From the NCBI GenBank assembly GCA_017959135.1, contig JAGDBH010000345.1, positions 1-30,769 on the forward strand: a DNA stretch of 30,769 nucleotides, read 5' to 3'. The notes under the pieces were generated by a model. The model worked only from the letters and a program-made list of their open reading frames with translations. It was not told the origin of the DNA and searched no databases. Of this stretch, positions 22,262 to 30,244 are shown piece by piece; position 1 is the stretch's first letter; each line of letters starts with the position of its first letter. Source of the DNA: Succinivibrio sp. GTDB taxonomy: Bacteria > Pseudomonadota > Gammaproteobacteria > Enterobacterales > Succinivibrionaceae. The position numbers and the translations under genes were made by a program.

Positions 22262-23776
22262 ATGAGCGAGAACTATGTTCTGGAACTTGAACATATAAGA
22301 AAGGAATACCCTGGTGTAGTTGCCTTAAAAGACGTTACCCTGAGATTAAGAAAAGGTGAAGTTCTAGGTCTTATAGGTGAAAACGGTGCAGGTAAATCCA
22401 CACTGATCAAATGCTGTACCGGAGCAGAGATTCCAACATCAGGAAAAATCCGTGTCAACGGAAAAGAATTCGACAGAATGAGTCCTCAGCTTGCAGCTGA
22501 GAACGGAGTTGCAGTTATCTACCAGGAGTTCAATAACGTTGGTGAACTGTCAGCTGCAGAAAACCTTTTTTTAGGCAGACCAATCCGCAAGGGAATGAAA
22601 ATTGACAGAGCAGCAATGGAAAGAGAGGCTCAGAAAGCCTTTGATCAGCTGCATATAAAAATCAATCCTAAAGAGCTGGTAAAGAACCTGACCGTAGGTT
22701 ATCAGCAGATGATTGAGATTGCCAAGGCAATTCAGCAGAACGCACAGGTTCTGATTATGGATGAGCCAAGTGCTCCTCTTACCTCAAACGAAGTTGAGAA
22801 CATGTTTAAGGTGGTTGAGCTTCTAAGAAAGAAAGGCGTATCTATCATTTATATTTCACACCGTCTTGAGGAAATCTTCAGATTATCAGACAGAATCGAG
22901 GTTATTCGTGACGGTGAGTATGTAACCACACTAATCACCCCTGAGGCCACAGTTGATGAACTTATCAAACTGATGGTAGGTCGTGAGCTTACCCAGAAAT
23001 ATCCTCCTCGCAAGAGCTGCGTAAACAAGGATAAAGTTGTTCTTGAGCTTAAGAATGTTACCGGAAACGGAGATAAGGACATTTCCCTGCAGCTTCACGC
23101 CGGAGAAGTTCTAGGCTTAGGAGGTCTGGTTGGTGCAGGACGAACCGAGCTTGCCGAAATAATATTCGGAGCCAAGCCAAAAGAGTCAGGAAGCATCATT
23201 TTCAACGGAAAAGAGATTAATCCTCAGTCTCCTCGCGAGGCAATTGATCTTGGAATTGCACTGGTCCCAGAAGACAGAAAGCGTCACGGCGCACTGTTGG
23301 GCATTTCCATCAAAAACAATATCAATATGCCTATTTACGAGCGTATTTCAAAACTAAGTGTAATCAATTCCAGAAAGGAAAAGGAAATCGCCGAGAAATA
23401 CCGTGAAGAAATACAGATTAAATGCCCTACCTTAAATCAGCTTGTTAAAAATCTGTCCGGTGGTAATCAGCAGAAGGTTATCCTGGGCAAATGGCTGGCA
23501 GCTGACTGTGAACTGATTATTTTCGATGAGCCAACACGTGGTATCGACGTAGGTGCAAAATACGAAATCTACAAGCTTATCAATGAGCTGGTTGAATCAG
23601 GACGCAGTGTGCTGATGATTTCATCAGAAATGGAAGAGTTAATGGGTATGTCGGATCGCATCATCGTTCTTGCTGAAAACCGCATGACAGGTGAACTACA
23701 GAAGGAAGAGTTCGACTCTGACAAGATTATGCAGTACGCATCCGGTATTACTGATGGGGCAAAGGAGTCTCTATAA
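22262..23776 (+). CDS. Sugar ABC transporter ATP-binding protein (RbsA-like)
   Basis: The 504-residue protein has two fused ABC domains. Domain 1 has Walker A GENGAGKST, a signature-like NLTVGYQQM and Walker B LIMDEPSAPLT. Domain 2 has the degenerate P-loop GLVGAGRTE usual for RbsA, an intact signature NLSGGNQQKVILGKW and Walker B LIIFDEPTRGIDVGAK with the catalytic Glu kept. Unlike the ATPase at 4369, its motifs follow the RbsA norm. The start is the ATG at 22262, with AAGGAG 7 bases upstream; a TTG two codons earlier lies too close to that site. The permease gene begins directly after the stop codon and its AAGGAG lies inside this gene. Confidence 0.94.
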   Translation: MSENYVLELEHIRKEYPGVVALKDVTLRLRKGEVLGLIGENGAGKSTLIKCCTGAEIPTSGKIRVNGKEFDRMSPQLAAENGVAVIYQEFNNVGELSAAENLFLGRPIRKGMKIDRAAMEREAQKAFDQLHIKINPKELVKNLTVGYQQMIEIAKAIQQNAQVLIMDEPSAPLTSNEVENMFKVVELLRKKGVSIIYISHRLEEIFRLSDRIEVIRDGEYVTTLITPEATVDELIKLMVGRELTQKYPPRKSCVNKDKVVLELKNVTGNGDKDISLQLHAGEVLGLGGLVGAGRTELAEIIFGAKPKESGSIIFNGKEINPQSPREAIDLGIALVPEDRKRHGALLGISIKNNINMPIYERISKLSVINSRKEKEIAEKYREEIQIKCPTLNQLVKNLSGGNQQKVILGKWLAADCELIIFDEPTRGIDVGAKYEIYKLINELVESGRSVLMISSEMEELMGMSDRIIVLAENRMTGELQKEEFDSDKIMQYASGITDGAKESL

Positions 23777-24724
23777 ATGTTAAACGCAAACTTTTTAAAA
23801 CAGAACGCTATTTGGCTGGTATTCCTGGCTGAGATTATTATTTTCGCAATCGCCAGTGACGGAACCTTTATTTCAGGAAGAAACATCATCAATATCTCTC
23901 GTCAGGTTTCATACTACGGTATCGCCGCAATCGGTATGACCTTCGTGATTCTGATTGCTGATATTGACCTTTCAATCGGCTCAATCATCACACTGGTTAA
24001 CGTAGTCTGTGCCTGGCTGATGGTCGCTGCAGGCGTGAACATGTGGGTTGCAGTTGCAATTTCTCTGATCATGGCTACCGGTATCGGCCTTATCAACGCA
24101 GTTATGGTTGCAGCAGTCGGAATTCCAGCTCTGATTGCAACCTTTGCTTCACAGACTGTGTTTGAAGGTGTTGCCTATCTGATTTCAGGCGGCCGTCCAA
24201 TTGCAGGCTTTGATTCAGACTTCGGTATCTTTGGCCGCTGGTCAGCATTTGACTTCCTGCCAATCTGCGCAATCTTAATGATTATCTGCTTTGCAGTGGG
24301 AAGCTTCATCCTGAACAAGACCTACTTCGGCCGTTACTTCTATGCAATCGGTGGTAATGAGGAAGCTGCAGAGCTGTCAGGTATCCGCGTAAACCGTGTT
24401 AAGTATCTGATCTACGCATTCTCAGGTTTCTTTGCAGGCCTTGCAGGTATCGTGCTGCTGTCACGTGCAAACTCAGCACAGAGCACCGTAGGTAAGGGAC
24501 TGGAGTTCGACGTTATCACCTGTGTAGTACTGGGCGGTGTATCAGTATACGGTGGTGTAGGTTCCATGTCAGGTGTGATTGCAGGTGTGCTGATTATCGG
24601 CTCTCTGACCAACGGCATGATTCTGATGGACGTAAGTGAATACACCCAGATGGTGGTAAAAGGTCTGGTACTGGCAGTAGCCGTAGGTATCGACTGTATG
24701 TCCAAGAAGCGTCGCAAGAGATAA
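23777..24724 (+). CDS. Sugar ABC transporter permease (RbsC-like)
   Basis: The 315-residue membrane protein has about eight to ten hydrophobic segments and the family stretches GMTFVILIADIDLSIGSII, GIPALIATFASQTVFEGVAYL, FGRYFYAIGGNEEAAELSGI (the ATPase-contact loop) and CVVLGGVSVYGGVGSMSG. It follows the ATPase gene without any intergenic base, so translational coupling is expected. Only one permease gene is present here, so it should form a homodimer, unlike the two-permease arabinose system. A 12-bp perfect hairpin follows the gene. Confidence 0.93.
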   Translation: MLNANFLKQNAIWLVFLAEIIIFAIASDGTFISGRNIINISRQVSYYGIAAIGMTFVILIADIDLSIGSIITLVNVVCAWLMVAAGVNMWVAVAISLIMATGIGLINAVMVAAVGIPALIATFASQTVFEGVAYLISGGRPIAGFDSDFGIFGRWSAFDFLPICAILMIICFAVGSFILNKTYFGRYFYAIGGNEEAAELSGIRVNRVKYLIYAFSGFFAGLAGIVLLSRANSAQSTVGKGLEFDVITCVVLGGVSVYGGVGSMSGVIAGVLIIGSLTNGMILMDVSEYTQMVVKGLVLAVAVGIDCMSKKRRKR

Positions 24725-24734
24725 ATAAAGAAAC

Positions 24735-24764
24735 TATCCGATACAGCGCGCTCTGTATCGGATA
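24735..24764 (+). other. Intra-operon 12-bp hairpin between permease and kinase genes
   Basis: TATCCGATACAG (24735-24746) pairs perfectly with CTGTATCGGATA (24753-24764) over the loop CGCGCT. The following bases are A/C-rich, so it is not an intrinsic terminator. It probably marks a processing or stability boundary between transport and catabolic genes. Confidence 0.8.
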
Positions 24765-24833
24765 ACCAAAACAAAACAACAAAACAGACAGAAAAATATA
24801 AAAAGCTACAGAATAAAACAAACAGGAAAAATT

Positions 24834-26435
24834 ATGGATAAGTCAGTTGCTACAGTTATTACAGAAGGCAGAACCGCACTGGGAATTGAACTTGGTTCTA
24901 CCCGAATCAAGGGAGTACTTACAGACTACGAGGGAAATGTTCTGGCAGTTGGTTTTCATGAGTGGGAGAACTCACTTGTAAACGGAATCTGGACCTATTC
25001 TCTTGAAGATGCTCTTAACGGACTGAGCGACTGCTATGCAAATCTGAAAAAGGAAGTTTCAGAGAAATATCAGGTAACTCTTAAGAAAATCGGAGCTATC
25101 GGTATCAGTGCCATGATGCACGGCTATATCGCTCTGGATAAGGATGACAGACAGCTTGCTCCTTTCCAGACCTGGAGAAATACCAATACCACTGAAGCTG
25201 CCGATGAGCTGACCGAGCTGTTCTCATACAACATTCCATTAAGATGGTCAGTTGCTCATCTATACCAGAGACTTTTAGATAAGGAAGAGCATGTAGAAAA
25301 GGTAGCCTCAGTATTTACCCTTGCAGCCTGGATTCATTACAGACTGACCGGATGCAAGGTTATCGGAATCGGTGATGGTGCAGGTATGTTCCCTATCGAT
25401 TCAGATATTAAGGATTACGATCAGAAGATGGCAGACAAGTTTGATGCTCTGCTCTCTTCAAAGGGCTCAAAGCTGAAATTAAGAGAAGTCTTCCCTAAGA
25501 TTCTGGTTGCAGGAGATGATGCAGGAAAACTTACAGCAGAAGGCTCAAAACTATTAGACAGAACAGGTGATCTTGAAGCAGGAATTCCTTTATGTCCGCC
25601 TGAGGGGGATGCTGGAACCGGCATGACAGCCACTAACAGTGTTGCCCCTCGCTTCGGAAACCTTTCAGCAGGTACCAGTTCCTTTGCGATGGTGGTTTTA
25701 GAGAAGCAGCTTTCAAAGGTTTACCGTGAGATTGATATGGTGGCAACTCCATCAGGATTCCCTTGTGCAATGTCTCATGCAAACAACGGCACTACAGACC
25801 TGAATGCCTGGGTAATGATGTTCAAGGAATTCTGTGATCTGATGGGAATCAAGGCTGATGCAGGCGAGCTTTACTACAAGCTTTACAATCATGCCATGAA
25901 AGGAGACAAGGACTGCGGAGGTCTTCTGGCCTACGGATATTATTCAGGTGAAAACATCACCTTTATCAATGAAGGCCGACCTCTGTTTGCAAGAATGCCT
26001 GACAGCAGATTCAATCTTGCAAACTTCATGAGAGCTAATCTCTACACCTCACTTGGTGCAGTAAAGCTGGGAATGGATATTCTGCTAAAGGATGAGGGTG
26101 TAAAACTCGAACAGATTCTAGGTCATGGAGGACTGTTCAAGACCCCAGGTGTAATGCAGAGAATTCTTTCTGCCGCAATCAACACACCTGTTGCTGTTAT
26201 GGAAACCGCATCTGAAGGTGGTGCCTGGGGTATTGCCCTTCTGGCAGCCTATCTTGCAGATGGAAAGAAGGACGGCAAACTTGAGGATTTCCTCAATAAC
26301 CGTATCTTTAAGAATCTGACCGGAGAAGTCATCATGGCTACTCCTGAAGAAGTAGAAGGATTTGAAACATTTACCCGTCACTACGTCGCAGGTCTTGAAG
26401 TTGAAAAGGCTGCAATCAAGGCAATGAACTGGTAG
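24834..26435 (+). CDS. FGGY-family carbohydrate kinase, candidate non-canonical L-ribulokinase
   Basis: The 533-residue protein is a two-domain FGGY kinase that would phosphorylate a ketopentose with ATP. Visible features are GIELGSTRIKGVLTDYEGN (phosphate-binding strand), a substrate-contact region SAMMHGYIALD and FQTWRNTNTTEA, the likely catalytic D259 in PPEGDAGTGMTATNSV, GNLSAGTSSFAMVVLEK, and the C-terminal LGHGGLFKTPGVMQ and SEGGAWGIALLAAYL. From memory this pattern matches the kinases used as L-ribulokinase in Bacteroides and Clostridia rather than E. coli AraB; that recollection is the only basis for the substrate. Xylulokinase or D-ribulokinase activity is an alternative. AGGA lies 8 bases before the ATG, and a small unknown gene starts 14 bases after the stop. 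Confidence 0.9.
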   Translation: MDKSVATVITEGRTALGIELGSTRIKGVLTDYEGNVLAVGFHEWENSLVNGIWTYSLEDALNGLSDCYANLKKEVSEKYQVTLKKIGAIGISAMMHGYIALDKDDRQLAPFQTWRNTNTTEAADELTELFSYNIPLRWSVAHLYQRLLDKEEHVEKVASVFTLAAWIHYRLTGCKVIGIGDGAGMFPIDSDIKDYDQKMADKFDALLSSKGSKLKLREVFPKILVAGDDAGKLTAEGSKLLDRTGDLEAGIPLCPPEGDAGTGMTATNSVAPRFGNLSAGTSSFAMVVLEKQLSKVYREIDMVATPSGFPCAMSHANNGTTDLNAWVMMFKEFCDLMGIKADAGELYYKLYNHAMKGDKDCGGLLAYGYYSGENITFINEGRPLFARMPDSRFNLANFMRANLYTSLGAVKLGMDILLKDEGVKLEQILGHGGLFKTPGVMQRILSAAINTPVAVMETASEGGAWGIALLAAYLADGKKDGKLEDFLNNRIFKNLTGEVIMATPEEVEGFETFTRHYVAGLEVEKAAIKAMNW

Positions 26436-26448
26436 ATAAAGGATAAAA

Positions 26449-27018
26449 ATGGAACATCAGATTAAAGAATATTTTGAAGAACTCAATCCAGAGAAAAGAA
26501 AGGCTCTGCTCGAAGAAATAGACAGGGATACACCCAGCTTCCGCAGAGAACTCTATAAAAAACGCTTTGAGTTCAGACGCAAGCCAGATCGTATTGCAGA
26601 TCTATGGCTGTTCAAGTGTGTATACCTTCCAGGTCTGTATCGACGCAAGTTTTTGAAGAAGGCAACTCTTCGCGAGGTAAACCTGACTATCGATGAGTTT
26701 TTCTTAAGAGAGAAGCTTAACGATGAACAGCGAGAGGAACTCTATCTTGAGATGCGTAACGCAGTTCGCAGATATCTGTCAACCTGCAGAAGCGCCAAGT
26801 ATGCCTCAAGCTTCTTCGGACTTAAGAAGGCTACAGACGAGGAAAAGTTCCAGAGAACCACAGAGGATATCTGGAAGATGTCCCGCGGAATCGCCAGAGT
26901 TTACGGTCTCGAGAAGGAGCTGTCATTATGGTGTGACGCCTGCTATGCAGAACTCATAGCCTACGAGCCATCATGTGAAAAGCTTTTCCGTGAACTTGAA
27001 GAAGATTTTAAAAAATAA
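26449..27018 (+). CDS. Unknown cytoplasmic helical protein, 189 residues
   Basis: I do not recognise this protein. It has no signal peptide and no clear membrane segment. It is highly charged and likely all-helical (MEHQIKEYFEELNPEKRKAL, FRRELYKKRFEFRRK, NDEQREELYLEMRNAVRRYL, LFRELEEDFKK). A more hydrophobic core reads IADLWLFKCVYLPGLYRR, and the C-terminal third has Cys and Trp in SLWCDACYAELIAY. AAGGA lies 6 bases before the ATG. It sits 13 bases after the kinase stop and 49 bases before a zinc alcohol dehydrogenase gene, so it is part of the operon and probably linked to kinase expression. Codon use looks like that of its neighbours, so recent transfer of this gene alone is not suggested. 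A structural or regulatory partner of the pathway enzymes is possible but unproven. Confidence 0.82.
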   Translation: MEHQIKEYFEELNPEKRKALLEEIDRDTPSFRRELYKKRFEFRRKPDRIADLWLFKCVYLPGLYRRKFLKKATLREVNLTIDEFFLREKLNDEQREELYLEMRNAVRRYLSTCRSAKYASSFFGLKKATDEEKFQRTTEDIWKMSRGIARVYGLEKELSLWCDACYAELIAYEPSCEKLFRELEEDFKK

Positions 27019-27067
27019 AAATAAGGGGAAAAATTCCCTATATAAAAATTACATAAGGAGTAAAAAA

Positions 27068-28114
27068 ATGAAAGAAACAATGATCCAGCAGGTAATGACA
27101 GCCCCAGGAAAAATCACCTTTAGAGACGTTCCTGTACCAAAGGTTGGTCCGGATCAGGTTCTGGTAAAGATAAAGAAGATCGGTGTATGTGGCTCAGATA
27201 TCCACGTTTATCACGGTTCACACCCATACACCTCCTACCCTGTAACTCAGGGCCACGAGGTTTCAGGTCAGATTGTTGCTCTTGGTGAATATGTAAAGGA
27301 TCTGAAGATCGGTCAGAAGGTAATCATTGAGCCTCAGGTATTCTGCGGCAGATGCTATCCATGTCTTCACGGCAAATACAACCTGTGTGAAAAACTGAAG
27401 GTTATGGGCTTCCAGACCACTGGTACTGCAAGTGAGTTCTTTGCTGTTGATTCAAGCAAAATCACTCCTATTCCAGAGGAGATGACCTACTCTGAGGGTG
27501 CAATGATGGAACCTCTTGCTGTAACTGTACACGCTGCCAAGAGATTCCCGGATTTAAAGGGCGCCAAGGCTGTTGTTTTAGGCTGCGGTCCTATCGGAAT
27601 TCTGCTGATTCAGTCTCTTAAGGCTTTAGGTGCTAAGGAAGTATTTGCAACAGATATTTCCGACGGCAGACTTGCACTGGCTAAGGAATTAGGTGCAGAT
27701 TATGTAGTCAACACCATGAAGGATGACTACGCAAAGGCTCTCGTAGAAGCATTCGGTCCTGATAAGGCAGACGTTATCTATGAATGTGCCGGCACTGACA
27801 TCACCATGGATCAGGCTATTCAGAATGCAAGAAAAGGCAGCACCATCATTTTGGTTGCAGTATTTGGCAAGAAAGCAAATGTTGATCTGGCAAAACTGAA
27901 CGATTCAGAGCTGGATCTGAATACCTCAATGATGTACCGTCACGAGGATTTCGTTGATGCAATCAGATTCGTAAACGAAGGCAAGATTAAGCTTAAGCCT
28001 CTTCAGAGCGCTAAGTTCGCCTTTGCCGATTACAATAAGGCTTACGAATACATCGATAATAATCGCGAAAGCACCATGAAAGTTTTAATTGATGTTGATC
28101 CATCTGAAGAATAA
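27068..28114 (+). CDS. Zinc-dependent alcohol dehydrogenase, sorbitol/xylitol dehydrogenase-like
   Basis: The 348-residue enzyme starts at 27068, with AAGGAG 8 bases upstream; a longer frame from 26975 overlaps the previous gene and has no ribosome site. It is a medium-chain dehydrogenase. Catalytic zinc ligands are C41 in GVCGSDIHVYHG and H63-E64 in GHEVSG. Structural zinc ligands are C93, C96, C99 and C107 in CGRCYPCLHGKYNLC. The cofactor fold VVLGCGPIGILLIQ is followed by FATDISDGRL, where the Asp favours NAD. The overall pattern fits L-iditol/xylitol/threonine-type dehydrogenases that oxidise polyols to ketoses. With the SDR and the mannitol-dehydrogenase-like protein it forms a set of three oxidoreductases in one operon. 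The substrate is not determined. Confidence 0.92.
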   Translation: MKETMIQQVMTAPGKITFRDVPVPKVGPDQVLVKIKKIGVCGSDIHVYHGSHPYTSYPVTQGHEVSGQIVALGEYVKDLKIGQKVIIEPQVFCGRCYPCLHGKYNLCEKLKVMGFQTTGTASEFFAVDSSKITPIPEEMTYSEGAMMEPLAVTVHAAKRFPDLKGAKAVVLGCGPIGILLIQSLKALGAKEVFATDISDGRLALAKELGADYVVNTMKDDYAKALVEAFGPDKADVIYECAGTDITMDQAIQNARKGSTIILVAVFGKKANVDLAKLNDSELDLNTSMMYRHEDFVDAIRFVNEGKIKLKPLQSAKFAFADYNKAYEYIDNNRESTMKVLIDVDPSEE

Positions 28115-28126
28115 GGACCAGACATC

Positions 28127-29734
28127 ATGAAACTTTCGTACGAGACACTTGATAATAAGGATTTCTGGGAGTCAAAGGGAGTAAAACTCCCTTCCTATGA
28201 CGTCCGAGAGATTACCCGTAAAACCGTTGCCTCTCCTCGCTGGGTTCATTTCGGAATCGGTAATATCTTCAGAATATTTATCGGAGGTATTGCTGACAAA
28301 CTGATATCCGAAAAGCTTCTGGACAGAGGTATAACCTGTGTTGAAACCTTTGATTATGACGTTGTAGACAAGATTTACAAACCTTTTGACAATCTTGTTC
28401 TGGCAGCAACTCTTCATCAGGACGGCAGAAGAGATTTCAGTATTCTGGGTTCTCTTAGTGAAGCACTAAAGGCTGATACAAAAGACAGTTCTGCAATGAA
28501 ACGTCTTGAGGAAATCTTCACAAACAGGGAACTTCAGCTTGTAAGCTTTACTATCACGGAAAAGGGATATGCACTGAAGGGAGCTGACGGTAATTATCTT
28601 CCATACGTAAAAAACGATATTGAAAATGGACCAGATAAATGTGCCGGAGCGATGGCGATTGTAACTTCAATGCTTTACAGACGATTCAAAGCAGGTGCTA
28701 CCCCTCTTGCCCTGGTTTCTATGGATAACGTTTCCCAGAATGGAAAGAAGCTTCGCGAAAGTGTCCTTGAAATGACTGAGAAATGGATAGAAAAGGGATT
28801 TTTGGATAAAGATTTTCTTGCCTATGTCTCTGATGAAAAGAAGGTTTCTTTCCCATGGTCAATGATTGATAAAATCACTCCTCGACCAGGAGAGTCTCTC
28901 TCAAAGGATCTCAAGGATATGGGAATCGAGGATATGGATGTTCTGGTTACTTCCAAGAAGACCTATATAGCTCCATTTGTTAATGCCGAAGCTCCTCAGT
29001 ATCTGGTAATAGAGGATTCATTCCCTAACGGCAGACCTCCTTTTGAAAAGGCAGGTGTATTCATGACAGACAGAGAGACTGTCAACAAATCAGAACGCAT
29101 GAAGGTTACAGTCTGTCTGAATCCGATTCATACAGCGCTCTGCACCTATGACTGTCTTTTAGGCTATACCTTCTTTGCTGACGGTATGAAAGATCCTGAA
29201 CTATCAAAGCTTGCAAGGCAGCTTGGATATGTCGAAGGTCTTCCTGTAGTTGAAGATCCTAAGATTCTTTCTCCAAAAGCATTTTTGGACGAGGTTCTGA
29301 ATGTGAGATTCCCTAATGCATATATGGGAGACACCTCTGCAAGAATTGCTGTAGATATTTCTCAGATGGTAGGTATCCGTTTTGGTCATACCATTAAAGA
29401 ACATATCAAAACTGACGGTACAGATAAGCTGGTTGCCCTGCCTCTGGCTATCGCAGGCTGGTTAAGATACCTTCTTGCACTGGATGATAAGGGTAAAAAG
29501 TTCGAATTATCACCAGATCCTATGCTGAACGAGCTTACAGATTTACTATCTGATGTCAGACTTGGTGATTCCGATTCAGTTAAAGACCATCTGAAGCCTA
29601 TTCTTTCCAACAAGAATATATTCGGATTGGATTTATACAGTACAGAGCTTGGAAATAAGGTCGAGACCATGGTTAAGGAATTGATCGAAGGTCCAGGTGC
29701 TGTACGAAATACACTAAAAAAATACCTTTCTTAA
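28127..29734 (+). CDS. Mannitol dehydrogenase family oxidoreductase
   Basis: The 535-residue protein belongs to the long-chain polyol dehydrogenase family, which includes mannitol 2-dehydrogenase, D-arabinitol 4-dehydrogenase, fructuronate reductase and tagaturonate reductase. The N-terminal cofactor region is WVHFGIGNIFRIFIGGIAD. The family's catalytic Lys-Asn-His set is seen in MKVTVCLNPIHTALC, with K-x5-N-x2-H spacing in place of the K-x4-N-x2-H (KLRLLNGSH) of mannitol dehydrogenase and UxuB. It is longer than mannitol dehydrogenase (about 490). AAGGA lies 11 bases before the ATG, and the dehydrogenase upstream ends 12 bases away. It is the last gene of the operon before a strong terminator. 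Polyol versus sugar-acid substrate is undecided. Confidence 0.9.
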   Translation: MKLSYETLDNKDFWESKGVKLPSYDVREITRKTVASPRWVHFGIGNIFRIFIGGIADKLISEKLLDRGITCVETFDYDVVDKIYKPFDNLVLAATLHQDGRRDFSILGSLSEALKADTKDSSAMKRLEEIFTNRELQLVSFTITEKGYALKGADGNYLPYVKNDIENGPDKCAGAMAIVTSMLYRRFKAGATPLALVSMDNVSQNGKKLRESVLEMTEKWIEKGFLDKDFLAYVSDEKKVSFPWSMIDKITPRPGESLSKDLKDMGIEDMDVLVTSKKTYIAPFVNAEAPQYLVIEDSFPNGRPPFEKAGVFMTDRETVNKSERMKVTVCLNPIHTALCTYDCLLGYTFFADGMKDPELSKLARQLGYVEGLPVVEDPKILSPKAFLDEVLNVRFPNAYMGDTSARIAVDISQMVGIRFGHTIKEHIKTDGTDKLVALPLAIAGWLRYLLALDDKGKKFELSPDPMLNELTDLLSDVRLGDSDSVKDHLKPILSNKNIFGLDLYSTELGNKVETMVKELIEGPGAVRNTLKKYLS

Positions 29735-29764
29735 TCAATGTAAATTTCAATAACCTCCTCATTT

Positions 29765-29793
29765 AAGGAGCTTTCAAAGCTCCTTATTTTTTT
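29765..29793 (+). terminator. Intrinsic terminator of the SDR-ABC-kinase operon
   Basis: AAGGAGCT and AGCTCCTT (within 29765-29785) form a strong stem with a TTCAA loop, followed by ATTTTTTT. Confidence 0.92.
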
Positions 29794-29953
29794 ACTTATT
29801 CTTATTTTTTGTATAATCCCAGTTTTCTTCGGGAATACCCAACGAGCTTAATGCTTCTTCAACGGTAATAGGTTCACCGTTATCTATACGACATTTTTTT
29901 TCAGTTGTGTGAGGTTGTTTTTTTCTCTCTACCTTAAAAATATTAAATTTCAT
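29792..29953 (-). CDS. Possible small protein, 53 residues
   Basis: An ATG at 29953 opens a 53-residue frame (MKFNIFKVERKKQPHTTEKK, then a C-terminal half with ITVEEALSSLGIPEENWDY). The C-terminal part has the look of a folded helical segment, and composition is not random, but no clear ribosome site precedes the ATG. A longer frame from 30025 would read through a minus-strand terminator hairpin and is unlikely. It is the only opposite-strand gene candidate here and could be a remnant or a real small protein. Confidence 0.28.
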   Translation of the reverse strand: MKFNIFKVERKKQPHTTEKKCRIDNGEPITVEEALSSLGIPEENWDYTKNKNK

Positions 29954-29991
29954 CAGATTAATACAGATTACAGGTTTTAGGACGGACAAAG

Positions 29992-30014
29992 TAAAAACCT
30001 GCTGTAACAGCAGG
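29992..30014 (-). terminator. Minus-strand intrinsic terminator without an assigned gene
   Basis: CCTGCTG (29998-30004) and CAGCAGG (30008-30014) form a perfect 7-bp stem with a 3-base loop. On the minus strand it is followed by TTTTTAC. No gene is known upstream on that strand, so an unannotated short transcript is implied. Confidence 0.65.
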
Positions 30015-30121
30015 ATGCAGAGCAAATTAAGGAGATCAAATCTCTCTTTCTGACTTTTCTAATCTATATGTCGGCTTACTGTGAAAAAAGTGTTGCACCT
30101 GCTCTCATTTTTTTATCCTCT

Positions 30122-30180
30122 AAATCCTTGTAATTAGTTCAAACTGATACAATTTCTTCATCACACAAAAATCCTTGTAA
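30122..30180. repeat. 12-bp direct repeat AAATCCTTGTAA upstream of glycerate kinase
   Basis: Identical copies lie at 30122-30133 and 30169-30180, 47 bp apart. They could be regulator-binding half-sites. Read on the minus strand each contains an AAGGA, which could equally be a ribosome site. Confidence 0.5.
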
Positions 30181-30244
30181 AACAGAGTACTAGCTGATGT
30201 TCTGTTTTTTCTCAACCTTAAAACATACATTAAGGATGTAATGA

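Larger units (their letters stand above)
29954..30244. other. Intergenic region upstream of glycerate kinase
   Basis: This region holds a minus-strand terminator (29992-30014), two 10- to 13-codon frames on the minus strand with ribosome-site-like sequences (30076-30108 and 30120-30161), and a 12-bp direct repeat (30122-30133 and 30169-30180). No confident promoter for the downstream kinase was found. Confidence 0.45.

Noticed and set aside
24412..24774. Minus-strand frame of 120 codons
   Set aside because: It is a shadow of the permease gene, with the Thr/Pro/Ser-rich composition typical of antisense membrane genes.
29954..30025. Upstream extension of the small minus-strand frame
   Set aside because: It would translate through the perfect terminator hairpin at 29992-30014, so the transcript would probably end before the frame.
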